DNA of 10,448 nt from Phenylobacterium sp. (GCA_028290925.1 JAQGIX010000402.1:1-10448), one strand, 5' to 3'; counted from the stretch's first letter, positions 1 through 5,896 are shown. The notes: generated by a model not told the origin, from the letters alone. Translations and numbers: made by a program.

Positions 1-22
1 CAATCGCACCTTCGTCGGCCAT
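1..22 (-). CDS. Possible start of a minus-strand gene running off the left edge
   Basis: On the minus strand an ATG at 20-22 is preceded by AAGGGG with a 7-nt spacer, a good ribosome-binding site. It opens a frame reading M-A-D-E-G-A-I before the window ends. The gap to the epmB stop (about 180 nt, filled by a repeat) would make it a separate downstream gene on the same strand. Seven residues are too few to name a family. The only support is the start codon plus Shine-Dalgarno pair, so this could be chance. Confidence 0.3.
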
Positions 23-98
23 GACGTACCCCTTGTTCGAGGCCGGAGCCTGCCGGTTCAAACAAGCGTTCGCAAGCCTGACGTTGCGGAATGTCAGG

Positions 99-226
99 TG
101 CTCCCCTTCAGGGGGAGCTGTCGCGAAGCGACTGAGGGGGTTGAAGGGCTCAGGAGCCTGACGTTTGTGGGTTGCAACCCCCTCCGGCCCTTTGGGCCAC
201 CTCCCCCTAAGGGGAGGATCTGGGCG
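99..226. repeat. Structured extragenic repeat, copy A (~128 nt)
   Basis: This is one of two related copies in the window; the other is at 3092-3220. It folds as a chain of hairpins: CTCCCC/GGGGAG (101-106 with 112-117), GTCGC/GCGAC (120-124 with 128-132), a longer-range pairing GAGGGGGT/ACCCCCTC (134-141 with 177-184), GGCCC/GGGCC (186-190 with 194-198) and CCTCCCC/GGGGAGG (200-206 with 211-217). The outer arms are near-identical between copies while the middle (about 142-176) diverges. The element lies at the 3' end of epmB, and the epmB stop codon (207-209) falls in the loop of its last hairpin. It may act as a transcription terminator or mRNA 3'-end stabiliser. It resembles dispersed non-coding repeats common in Caulobacterales; that last point is from memory and was not searched. 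Confidence 0.75.
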
Positions 227-1247
227 GATAGGCGTGGCGTACGCCTGCGGGGTCTTGGACTTCGTCGCCGTCGAGATAGGCCGGTCCGACCGGGACCTTG
301 CCGTGACCGCCGGGGATGTCGAGGACGTAGGTCGGCTGGCAGAGGCCCGAAACCCGGCCGCGGATCGCCTTCATCAGCGCCTGGCCTTCGGGGATGGTGG
401 TGCGGAACGCCGCCGTGCCAGGCGCGAGGTCGGCGTGGTGCAGGTAGTAGGGCTTGATGCGGGTCTCGACGAAGGCGCGCATCAGCGCCTCCAGGGTCGT
501 CGGGTCGTCGTTGACGCCGCGCAGCAGGACGCTCTGGCCGAGCATGGGGATGCCGGCGTCCACCAGGCGCGCGCAGGCGGCGCGGGCGGCGGGCGTCAGC
601 TCGCGCGGATGGTCGGCGTGCAGGGCGACGTAGACGGCCTTGTCGGAGGTCTTGAGCGCCGCAACCAGGGCCTCGGTGATGCGGGCCGGGTCGACGGCCG
701 GCACGCGGGTGTGGAAGCGGACCACCTTGACGTGGTCGATCCGCGACAGCCGGGCCATCAGGTCGGCGATGCGGCGCGGCGACAGGATGAACGGATCGCC
801 GCCGGTGACGATGACCTCCCAGATCTCCGAATGGCCCGCGATGTAGGCGAAGGCGGCGTCGAGTTGCCTGGGGGTCAAGGGGCGGAGGCCGTCGGGCCCT
901 ACCATCTCGCGGCGGAAGCAGAAGCGGCAGTAGACGGCGCAGGCGTGGTTGGCCTTCAGCAGCACGCGGTCGGCGTAGCGATGGACGACGCCTTCAACCG
1001 GCGAATGGGCGTCGTCGCCGATCGGGTCGGCGGACTCCTCTGGCGTCGCGTGGAGTTCAGCCTCCGTCGGAACGAACTGGCGGGCGATGGGGTCGGCGGG
1101 GTCGGTGGCATCGATCAGCTCGGCCATGGCCGGGGTGATGGCCACCGCGTACTGGGCGGCGACGCGCTGCAGGGCCGCGAGGTCGGTGGGGTCGATCAGG
1201 CCCGCGTCGGCGAGCGCCTGTGGCGTGCGGAGCGTCTGGAGGGTCAT
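207..1247 (-). CDS. epmB: EF-P beta-lysylation protein EpmB (lysine 2,3-aminomutase family)
   Basis: This is a radical SAM, PLP-dependent aminomutase of 346 aa, close to the 342 aa of E. coli EpmB. It would convert (S)-alpha-lysine to (R)-beta-lysine, which EpmA attaches to elongation factor P. The CxxxCxxC iron-sulfur motif is C103-AVY-C107-RF-C110. A TGGDP motif follows at about 148-152. DLAPG (D273) and LDIPGGHGK (D310, PLP lysine K317) match the substrate- and cofactor-binding segments of lysine 2,3-aminomutases. The short length, without the C-terminal oligomerisation region of catabolic KamA, and the adjacent epmA and efp favour EpmB over a catabolic enzyme. The start chosen is the ATG at 1245-1247. 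The frame stays open to 1379, but that extension is translated palindromic repeat (SSPRRRGPE and RLRGNE) and is not protein. The ribosome-binding site is weak. The gene lies 113 nt downstream of epmA, probably in one operon. Its last four codons and stop lie inside a repeat element. Confidence 0.93.
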   Translation of the reverse strand: MTLQTLRTPQALADAGLIDPTDLAALQRVAAQYAVAITPAMAELIDATDPADPIARQFVPTEAELHATPEESADPIGDDAHSPVEGVVHRYADRVLLKANHACAVYCRFCFRREMVGPDGLRPLTPRQLDAAFAYIAGHSEIWEVIVTGGDPFILSPRRIADLMARLSRIDHVKVVRFHTRVPAVDPARITEALVAALKTSDKAVYVALHADHPRELTPAARAACARLVDAGIPMLGQSVLLRGVNDDPTTLEALMRAFVETRIKPYYLHHADLAPGTAAFRTTIPEGQALMKAIRGRVSGLCQPTYVLDIPGGHGKVPVGPAYLDGDEVQDPAGVRHAYPPRSSP

Positions 1248-1272
1248 GGGCGGGGGATACCTCTTCCGCTCG

Positions 1273-1290
1273 TTCCCGCGAAGGCGGGAA
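1273..1290. repeat. Palindromic repeat, 7-bp stem (CCCGCGAAGGCGGG type)
   Basis: TTCCCGC (1273-1279) pairs perfectly with GCGGGAA (1284-1290) around the loop GAAG. This is the CCCGCGAAGGCGGGAATCC palindrome widely dispersed between genes in alphaproteobacteria (recognised from memory). It faces a second, inverted copy at 1329-1346. Both would be transcribed in the epmA-epmB mRNA. Confidence 0.8.
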
Positions 1291-1328
1291 TCCAAACCGA
1301 GGTCGGTGACGCGGTGAGACCGCTCGGG

Positions 1329-1346
1329 TCCCCGCCTTCGCGGGGA
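1329..1346. repeat. Palindromic repeat, inverted second copy
   Basis: TCCCCGC (1329-1335) pairs perfectly with GCGGGGA (1340-1346) around the loop CTTC. Read on the minus strand this is the same element as 1273-1290, with the loop GAAG restored and flanking TCCAAAC-like sequence shared. The stem differs by one position that is changed on both arms (T-A to C-G). It lies 14 nt past the epmA stop codon. Confidence 0.8.
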
Positions 1347-1360
1347 TGAGCGGGTTTGGA

Positions 1361-2389
1361 TCAAGGCACGGGAGACCACAGCACCTGCTCGATGCGGCTC
1401 GCGCCGGTGGCCAGCATGACCAGCCGGTCGAAGCCCAGCGCGCCACCGCTGGCCGGCGGCATCAGGGCGAGCGCCGCCAGGAAATCCTCGTCGATGGGAT
1501 AGCGCTCGCCGTAGACGAGGGCCTTCTCCGCCATCTCCGCCTCGAAGCGGCGGCGCTGCTCGGCCGGATCGGTGAGCTCGCCGAAGCAGTTGGCCAGCTC
1601 CACGCCGCAGGCATAGAGCTCGAAGCGCTCGGCGACACGCGGGTCGGCGGGCTTGGGACGGGCGAGGGCGGCCTCCGAGGCCGGGTACTCGCAGAGGATC
1701 GTGGCGCGGCCGATGCCGAGGTTCGGCTCGACCTTTTCCACCAACACCCGGCTGAACACGTCGGCCCAGGTATCGTCGTCCGCGACCCGGATGGCCTTTG
1801 CACGGGCGGCGCCCGCGAGGTCGGGGCAGAACAGGTCGAGGCCGGCGTAGCGGTCAAAGGCCTCGGCGACCGTCAGGCGCTCGGGTTCGGCCGTCGGATC
1901 AACGGTTTGGCCACGGAAGCTCAGGGTCTTCGAGCCGGCGGCCTCCGCCGCGAGGCGCAGCAGGGCGGCGGCGTCCGCCATGACCGCCTCGTAGGGCTGG
2001 TTGGCCCGATACCACTCCAGCATGGTGAATTCGGGATGGTGCAGCGGGCCCCGCTCGCGGTTGCGCCAGACGCGGGCCAGTTCGAAGAGCTGCGTCTCGC
2101 CGGCCGCCAGCAGCTTCTTGGCGGCGAACTCGGGCGAGGTGTGGAGGTACAGAACCGTCCGCTCCCCGCCCGGCCCGGTCGCCTCGGTGGCGAAGGCGTG
2201 CAGATGGGCCTCGTTGCCCGGCGAGACCGCGAGCGCGGCGACCGCGGTCTCCACGAAGCCCTGGTCCTCGAACCAACGGCGGACGGCCGAGGCGATCCGG
2301 TTGCGGGCCATGAGGAAGGGCCGCCGGTCGGCGTGGCGGCCGGGGCTCCACCAGGGGGAGGATTCGGGCGATGTCTCAGGCGGCTTCAA
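1361..2389 (-). CDS. epmA: Elongation factor P--(R)-beta-lysine ligase EpmA (PoxA/GenX)
   Basis: This is a class II lysyl-tRNA synthetase paralogue without the tRNA-binding domain. It adenylates beta-lysine and transfers it to the conserved lysine of EF-P. Visible class II motifs are HTSPEF at 83-88, the motif 2 region RVWRNRERG through FTMLEWYR at about 107-128, ERFELYACGVELANCF at 254-269 and GGALGFDRLVML at 315-326. The Ala of GGALG lies where E. coli EpmA has Ala298 and true LysRS has Gly, which supports EpmA specificity. The length of 342 aa compares with 325 in E. coli. The start is uncertain. The conserved N-terminal block SPWWSPGRHADRRPFL lies upstream of the first ATG (2309-2311), so I take the TTG at 2387-2389, although it has no clear Shine-Dalgarno. 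An in-frame stop lies just upstream at about 2432-2434. epmB follows after 113 nt and efp diverges upstream. Confidence 0.93.
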   Translation of the reverse strand: MKPPETSPESSPWWSPGRHADRRPFLMARNRIASAVRRWFEDQGFVETAVAALAVSPGNEAHLHAFATEATGPGGERTVLYLHTSPEFAAKKLLAAGETQLFELARVWRNRERGPLHHPEFTMLEWYRANQPYEAVMADAAALLRLAAEAAGSKTLSFRGQTVDPTAEPERLTVAEAFDRYAGLDLFCPDLAGAARAKAIRVADDDTWADVFSRVLVEKVEPNLGIGRATILCEYPASEAALARPKPADPRVAERFELYACGVELANCFGELTDPAEQRRRFEAEMAEKALVYGERYPIDEDFLAALALMPPASGGALGFDRLVMLATGASRIEQVLWSPVP

Positions 2390-2430
2390 GGGGTGCGACA
2401 GGCGAAGGGCTGGCGATTTCAGGGAAGATC

Positions 2431-2438
2431 GCTATAGG
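2431..2438. promoter_or_regulatory. Candidate shared -10 element for efp and epmA (GCTATAGG)
   Basis: The 123-nt gap between the divergent starts (2390-2512) contains GCTATAGG, close to the Caulobacter housekeeping -10 consensus GCTANAWC. Its core CTATAG (2432-2437) is a perfect palindrome, so it reads as a -10 on both strands. I see no convincing TTGACA-like -35 at the usual spacing on either side, so the call rests on the -10 and its location. Confidence 0.35.
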
Positions 2439-2512
2439 GGCGCGACCTACATTTGCTTAGCGGAATCGCGCGCCAGCCGCGTGCAGGTCCCGCTCCATCG
2501 AGGAAGATCCGC

Positions 2513-3079
2513 TTGAAAATCTCCGCAAGCTCGCTCCGCAAGGGCAATGTCGTCGACCTGCAGGGCAAGCTCTACGTGGTCCTGCAGGCCCAGAACATCC
2601 ATCCCGGCAAGGGCACGCCGGTGACCCAGCTGGACATGCGCCGCATCTCCGACGGGGTGAAGATCTCCGAGCGCTACCGCACCACCGAGACCGTCGAGCG
2701 GGCGGTGGTGGACGACCGCTCCTACACCTTCCTCTACTCCGACGGCGAAGGGTTCCACTTCATGAACCCGGAGAGCTTCGACCAGCTGGTCGCGACGCCG
2801 GAGGTGATCGGCGACGCGCACTACTACCTGCAGGACGGGATGGCGGTGAACCTGTCCACCCACGACGGCGTGCCGATCGCCATCGACCTGCCGAGGCTCG
2901 CCACCTTTGAGGTCGTGGACACCGAGCCGGCGGTGAAGAATCAGACGGCGTCCTCGTCCTACAAGCCGGCCATGCTGTCGAACGGCCTGCGGACCATGGT
3001 GCCGCCCTACATCGCGGTCGGCACCCGCATCGTGGTGCTGACCGAGGACGGCTCCTACCAGGAACGGGCCAAGGACTGA
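2513..3079 (+). CDS. efp: Translation elongation factor P
   Basis: EF-P binds ribosomes stalled on consecutive prolines and promotes peptide bond formation. The translation shows the three-barrel EF-P sequence: a KOW-like N-terminal domain at 1-65, then OB domains II and III. Recognisable blocks are SSLRKGNVVDLQGKLYVVL, HPGKGTPVTQLDMRRISDG, SYTFLYSDGEGFHFMNPESF, TASSSYKPAMLSNG and VPPYIAVGTRIVV. The modification lysine is K33 in HPGKG, equivalent to E. coli K34, and fits the EpmA/EpmB genes next door. The start is TTG at 2513-2515, with GAGGA about 8 nt upstream. It gives exactly 188 aa, the length of E. coli EF-P, and there is no in-frame ATG nearby. The frame is open from 2453, but that extension lacks family similarity. 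The non-ATG start may limit expression; this is inference. Confidence 0.96.
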   Translation: MKISASSLRKGNVVDLQGKLYVVLQAQNIHPGKGTPVTQLDMRRISDGVKISERYRTTETVERAVVDDRSYTFLYSDGEGFHFMNPESFDQLVATPEVIGDAHYYLQDGMAVNLSTHDGVPIAIDLPRLATFEVVDTEPAVKNQTASSSYKPAMLSNGLRTMVPPYIAVGTRIVVLTEDGSYQERAKD

Positions 3080-3091
3080 GCGGCGCCGAGA

Positions 3092-3220
3092 TGCTCCCCC
3101 ACAGGGGGAGCTGTCCGGAACGGACTGAGGGGGTTGAAGGGCGCGGGCGGCAGACGCTCGTCGGCTGCGACCCCCTCCGGCCCTCCGGGCCACCTCCCCC
3201 TGCGGGGGAGGATCTGAGCG
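3092..3220. repeat. Structured extragenic repeat, copy B (~129 nt)
   Basis: This is the second copy of the element at 99-226. Its hairpins are CTCCCCC/GGGGGAG (3094-3100 with 3104-3110), GTCCG/CGGAC (3113-3117 with 3121-3125), GAGGGGGT/ACCCCCTC (3127-3134 with 3170-3177), GGCCC/GGGCC (3179-3183 with 3187-3191) and CCTCCCCC/GGGGGAGG (3193-3200 with 3204-3211). The second stem differs from copy A on both arms, keeping pairing. It fills the convergent efp-anmK interval, starting 12 nt after the efp stop and ending 3 nt before the anmK stop codon. A bidirectional terminator role is plausible, although there is no U-run. Confidence 0.75.
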
Positions 3221-3223
3221 CCC

Positions 3224-4330
3224 TCAGGGCCTGACGATCTTGCCGCCGGTCATCGGCTTGGCGACGCCGGTGGTCTTGGGGAACGAGATCGGCAGGCGCC
3301 GCGCCGTGCGGGCCGCGAGGTAGGCGAAGGCCTCGGCCTCGATGGCGTCGCCGCGCCAGCCGTGGTCCTCCGCGGCGCTCACCGGGCACGGCAGCCGGGC
3401 CTTCAGAGCCTTCATGATCTCCGGATTGTGGCGGCCGCCACCGGCGACGATCAGCTCGGTGGGGGTTTCGCGCATGGTCTCGAAGGCCAGGCGCACGCCC
3501 TCGGCCGTGAAGGCCACCAGCGTCGCGGCGGCGTCCTCCAACTCCAGGCTCTCGAGCGGCTCCAGCGGGAAGTCGTAGCGGTCGAGGGACTTGGGTGGCG
3601 GCGCCTGGAAATAGGAATGGCCCAGAAGGCCCCTGAGCACGCTCTCGTCCACCCGGCCCACGCTGGCGTAGCGGCCCTGGTCGTCGAAGCGGCCGGCCCC
3701 CCTGCCCTGGACCAGCAGGTCGATCATGCCGTTGCCGGGGCCGGTGTCGAAGGCGGCGATCTCGCCGTCGCCGCGGATGAAGGTGATGTTGGCCACCCCG
3801 CCGATGTTGAGCACCGCCAGCGGCGGAGCCAGGCCAGAGGCCCTGGCGCGGGCCAGATGGTAGATCGGGGCGAGCGGCGCGCCCTCCCCGCCCGCGGCCA
3901 CGTCGGCGGTGCGGAAGTCGTAGGCCACCGGCACGCCCGCCTTCCTGGCCAGCAGCCCCGCGTCGCCCAGCTGGACCGTGCGACCCGCGGCGCCCGCCTT
4001 GGGGCGCTCGTGCAGCACCGTCTGGCCGTGCATGCCGATCAGCTCGATGTCGGACCACTTGAGGTCATGCCTGGCGAGGAATTCCTCTGCGGCGGCGAAG
4101 TGCTCCTGGGCGCCGGCCCGGGCCGCCTCGGCGAAGATCGCCGGCTCCGGCGCGCCCCGCGGCCACTTCGACGCCGCCTGGGTGGCGGCCAGCATGATGT
4201 CGCGGGTCGGCTCGGAGAGCTTGCGCTCGCCGGCCGGGCCGAAGGCGGCGATGGTCTCGCCATCGGTCTCCAGCACCGCCATGTCGACGGCGTCGAGGGA
4301 GGTCCCGGTCATGAATCCCAGCACGCGCAT
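3224..4330 (-). CDS. anmK: Anhydro-N-acetylmuramic acid kinase
   Basis: AnmK uses ATP to cleave and phosphorylate 1,6-anhydro-MurNAc released by lytic transglycosylases. It makes MurNAc-6-phosphate in cytoplasmic peptidoglycan recycling. The family fold belongs to the ASKHA (hexokinase/Hsp70) superfamily. Motifs seen are MTGTSLDAVD at 7-16 (phosphate loop), GMHGQT at 99-104, DFRTADVAAGGEGAPL at 138-153 (the Asp of the ADVA segment aligns with the catalytic base), NIGGVANIT at 175-183 and DTGPGNGMID at 195-204. The length from the ATG at 4328-4330 is 368 aa, against 369 in E. coli. The frame is open to 4507, but the extra 59 residues are low-complexity and the family begins at MRVLGFMTGTS. No strong Shine-Dalgarno is visible. 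The gene converges on efp and diverges from tyrS, so it is probably monocistronic. Confidence 0.95.
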   Translation of the reverse strand: MRVLGFMTGTSLDAVDMAVLETDGETIAAFGPAGERKLSEPTRDIMLAATQAASKWPRGAPEPAIFAEAARAGAQEHFAAAEEFLARHDLKWSDIELIGMHGQTVLHERPKAGAAGRTVQLGDAGLLARKAGVPVAYDFRTADVAAGGEGAPLAPIYHLARARASGLAPPLAVLNIGGVANITFIRGDGEIAAFDTGPGNGMIDLLVQGRGAGRFDDQGRYASVGRVDESVLRGLLGHSYFQAPPPKSLDRYDFPLEPLESLELEDAAATLVAFTAEGVRLAFETMRETPTELIVAGGGRHNPEIMKALKARLPCPVSAAEDHGWRGDAIEAEAFAYLAARTARRLPISFPKTTGVAKPMTGGKIVRP

Positions 4331-4335
4331 CCGGC

Positions 4336-4369
4336 TTGACTGCCATGGGTCGCGCACCGTAGCTAGCCC
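4336..4369 (+). promoter_or_regulatory. Weak candidate promoter for the tyrS leader
   Basis: TTGACT at 4336-4341 is a good -35 match. GCTAGCCC at 4362-4369 resembles the GCTANAWC -10, but the spacing of about 20 nt is longer than normal. It lies just upstream of the short ORF at 4373. The spacing makes this a weak call. Confidence 0.2.
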
Positions 4370-4372
4370 GCC

Positions 4373-4420
4373 ATGATCGGACCCCGCGCCCGCTTCGGCC
4401 GCTATTACCGCCTGCCCTGA
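4373..4420 (+). CDS. Possible 15-aa tyrS leader peptide with tandem Tyr codons
   Basis: The ORF starts with ATG and ends with TGA and encodes MIGPRARFGRYYRLP. Two adjacent tyrosine codons, TAT TAC, lie at 4403-4408, ahead of the tyrosyl-tRNA synthetase gene that begins at 4585. Two perfect inverted repeats follow the ORF (4422-4447 and 4454-4493). This arrangement resembles leader-peptide attenuation, where ribosome stalling at scarce-amino-acid codons changes RNA folding. Against it, there is no obvious Shine-Dalgarno, the candidate promoter has poor spacing and no U-run follows the hairpins. Short ORFs also arise by chance in GC-rich DNA. Confidence 0.2.
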   Translation: MIGPRARFGRYYRLP

Positions 4421-4421
4421 C

Positions 4422-4447
4422 GCAGGCGCCTGATCTGACGCGCCTGC
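4422..4447. repeat. Perfect 8-bp inverted repeat in tyrS leader
   Basis: GCAGGCGC (4422-4429) and GCGCCTGC (4440-4447) are exact reverse complements separated by 10 nt. The hairpin starts 2 nt after the stop of the short Tyr-Tyr ORF. Within the anmK-tyrS divergent gap it would be transcribed in the 5' leader of either gene, depending on promoter position. Confidence 0.5.
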
Positions 4448-4453
4448 CCCTCC

Positions 4454-4493
4454 GGCCGGCGCCCTGCGATCCAAGTTCCAAGACGCGCCGGCC
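4454..4493. repeat. Perfect 9-bp inverted repeat in tyrS leader
   Basis: GGCCGGCGC (4454-4462) and GCGCCGGCC (4485-4493) are exact reverse complements around a 22-nt loop. Their GGCGC and GCGCC cores can also cross-pair with the first hairpin (4422-4447), so alternative folds are possible. The role is unknown; it could be a terminator/antiterminator structure or an operator. Confidence 0.45.
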
Positions 4494-4525
4494 TCCTGCC
4501 AATCCAAGGAGCCCTGCCATCTCCC

Positions 4526-4555
4526 TCGAAATCGCCAGCCCCGCCGTGCTAGAGC
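4526..4555 (+). promoter_or_regulatory. Candidate proximal promoter of tyrS
   Basis: GCTAGAGC at 4548-4555 matches the Caulobacter -10 consensus GCTANAWC at seven of eight positions. TCGAAA at 4526-4531 is a weak -35 at a 16-nt spacing. Transcription would begin near 4562, giving a leader of about 23 nt to the ATG at 4585. This also argues against the upstream in-frame GTG at 4546 as the start codon. Confidence 0.4.
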
Positions 4556-4584
4556 CCGACCACCGAAGTCCCGAGCCGCACCCG

Positions 4585-5841
4585 ATGCCCGACGCGCCCT
4601 TCAAGTCCGAGTTCCTGCAGACCATGCAGGCGCGCGGCTACATCCATCAGGTCACCCATCCGGCGGAGCTGGACGAGGCGGCGGCGGGTGGGCGGATCGT
4701 GGCCTACATCGGCTTCGACGCCACGGCGGCGTCGCTGCACGTGGGCAGCCTGATCCAGGTGATGATGCTGCGCCGGCTGCAGCAGGCCGGCCACAAGCCG
4801 GTGGTGCTGATGGGCGGCGGGACCACCAAGATCGGCGATCCCAGCGACAAGGACACCCAGCGGCCGCTGCTCACCACCGAGCAGATCCAGGCCAACATCG
4901 CCAGCATCCAGACGGTGTTCGCCAAGTTCCTGACCTTCGGCGACGGGCCCACCGACGCGGTGATGGTCGACAATGCCGACTGGCTGGATGCGCTGGGCTA
5001 CGTGGAGTTCCTGCGCGAGTTCGGCGTGCACTTCACGATCAACCGGATGCTGGCCTTCGACAGCGTGAAGCTCAGGCTCGAGCGCGAGCAGCCGCTGACC
5101 TTCCTGGAATTCAACTACATGCTGATGCAGGCCACCGACTTCCTGGAGCTGGAGCGGCGCCTGGGCTGCAACCTGCAGATGGGCGGCTCCGACCAGTGGG
5201 GCAACATCATCAACGGGGTGGAGCTGATCCGCCGGGTGGACCAGAAGCCGGCGTTCGGGCTGACCACGCCGCTCTTGGCCACCGCCTCGGGCGCCAAGAT
5301 GGGCAAGACGGTGGCCGGGGCGGTGTGGCTGAACGCCGACCTGCGCAGCCCCTACGACTACTGGCAATTCTGGCGCAACACCGAGGACGCCGACGTCGGC
5401 CGCTTCCTGCGCCTGTTCACCGACCTGCCGCTCGGCGAGATCGCCCGGCTGGAGGCCCTGCCCGGCGCGGAGATCAACGAGGCCAAGAAGGTGCTGGCCA
5501 ACGAGGCGACGCGCATGCTGCACGGGGCCGAGGCGGCCGACGCCGCGGCCGGCGCCGCGGAGGCCGCCTTCGAGCACGGCGCCTTGTCCGCCGACCTGCC
5601 AACGGTGGAGGTGAAAGCCGCCGACCTCGAGGCCGGGATCGTGCTGGCGGCGCTGGCCCACGACGCGGGGCTGGCCGCCTCGCGCGGCGAGGCGCGGCGG
5701 CTGGCGCAGGGCGGCGGCCTCAGGGTCAACGACAAGCCCGAGACCGACGCCAACCGCACGGTCACGGAGGCCGACCTGGTGGACGGGGTGATCAAGCTGG
5801 CCGCCGGCAAGAAGAAGATCGTCCTGGTGAAGCCGGTCTAA
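4585..5841 (+). CDS. tyrS: Tyrosyl-tRNA synthetase
   Basis: This class I aminoacyl-tRNA synthetase charges tRNA-Tyr in the cytoplasm. It is 418 aa, against 424 in E. coli. The Rossmann catalytic domain carries the HIGH-type motif HVGS at 52-55 within YIGFDATAASLHVGSL, and the tyrosine-site block QATDFLELERRLGCNLQMGG through SDQWGNI at about 182-208. The KMSKS-type loop is KMGKT at 238-242, resembling KFGKT of the E. coli TyrRS-I type. A C-terminal S4-like RNA-binding domain (roughly 345-418) contains GLAASRGEARRLAQGGGLRV. The start chosen is ATG at 4585 (MPDAPFKSEFL). An in-frame GTG at 4546 would add 13 proline-rich residues and overlaps the candidate -10. Shine-Dalgarno signals at the ATG are weak. 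bcp follows 98 nt downstream on the same strand. Confidence 0.96.
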   Translation: MPDAPFKSEFLQTMQARGYIHQVTHPAELDEAAAGGRIVAYIGFDATAASLHVGSLIQVMMLRRLQQAGHKPVVLMGGGTTKIGDPSDKDTQRPLLTTEQIQANIASIQTVFAKFLTFGDGPTDAVMVDNADWLDALGYVEFLREFGVHFTINRMLAFDSVKLRLEREQPLTFLEFNYMLMQATDFLELERRLGCNLQMGGSDQWGNIINGVELIRRVDQKPAFGLTTPLLATASGAKMGKTVAGAVWLNADLRSPYDYWQFWRNTEDADVGRFLRLFTDLPLGEIARLEALPGAEINEAKKVLANEATRMLHGAEAADAAAGAAEAAFEHGALSADLPTVEVKAADLEAGIVLAALAHDAGLAASRGEARRLAQGGGLRVNDKPETDANRTVTEADLVDGVIKLAAGKKKIVLVKPV

Positions 5842-5843
5842 CC

Positions 5844-5896
5844 ATCCATAAGCGCGGGCGCTCGGGGATTTGCTTGAACCGACAAGGTTTATGGAT
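5844..5896. repeat. 8-bp inverted repeat in the tyrS-bcp gap
   Basis: ATCCATAA (5844-5851) and TTATGGAT (5889-5896) are exact reverse complements with 37 nt between. The first arm starts 2 nt after the tyrS stop. The second runs into the palindrome at 5895-5917. Inside lies a smaller AACC/GGTT pairing (5877-5880 with 5886-5889). It may be a mosaic extragenic repeat or a processing structure. Confidence 0.45.

Noticed and set aside
98..457. Plus-strand ORF of 119 codons at the left side
   Set aside because: It runs through the repeat and antisense to epmB. It is Arg/Gly/Pro-rich and typical of shadow frames in GC-rich DNA.
1248..1379. N-terminal extension of EpmB to an upstream start at 1379
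   Set aside because: The extra 44 residues are translated palindromic repeat (SSPRRRGPE, SRLRGNE). The family begins at about MTLQTLRT, and the region overlaps the end of epmA.
2453..2512. Longer efp start at TTG 2453
   Set aside because: The 20 added residues are not EF-P-like. The TTG at 2513 has a GAGGA ribosome-binding site and yields 188 aa.
99..3220. Repeat copies A and B as ends of a transposon flanking epmB-epmA-efp
   Set aside because: The copies are in direct orientation, highly structured and carry no transposase or target duplication that I can see. The genes between are core genes, so dispersed extragenic repeats are the simpler reading.
3362..4339. Long plus-strand ORF opposite anmK
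   Set aside because: It is antisense to a well-supported enzyme gene, with low-complexity Gly/Ala/Arg composition. It is a codon-bias shadow.
4331..4507. N-terminal extension of AnmK to 4507
   Set aside because: It is Ala/Gly-rich with no family similarity. The ATG at 4328-4330 gives the normal 368-aa enzyme starting at the phosphate-binding motif.
4546..4584. GTG at 4546 as the tyrS start
   Set aside because: It lies two bases upstream of, and overlaps, a good -10 candidate (GCTAGAGC, 4548-4555). It adds a proline-rich stretch with no TyrRS similarity.
4549..5661. Long minus-strand ORF opposite tyrS
   Set aside because: It is antisense to tyrS with a His/Gln/Leu/Gly-rich shadow composition and no domain pattern.
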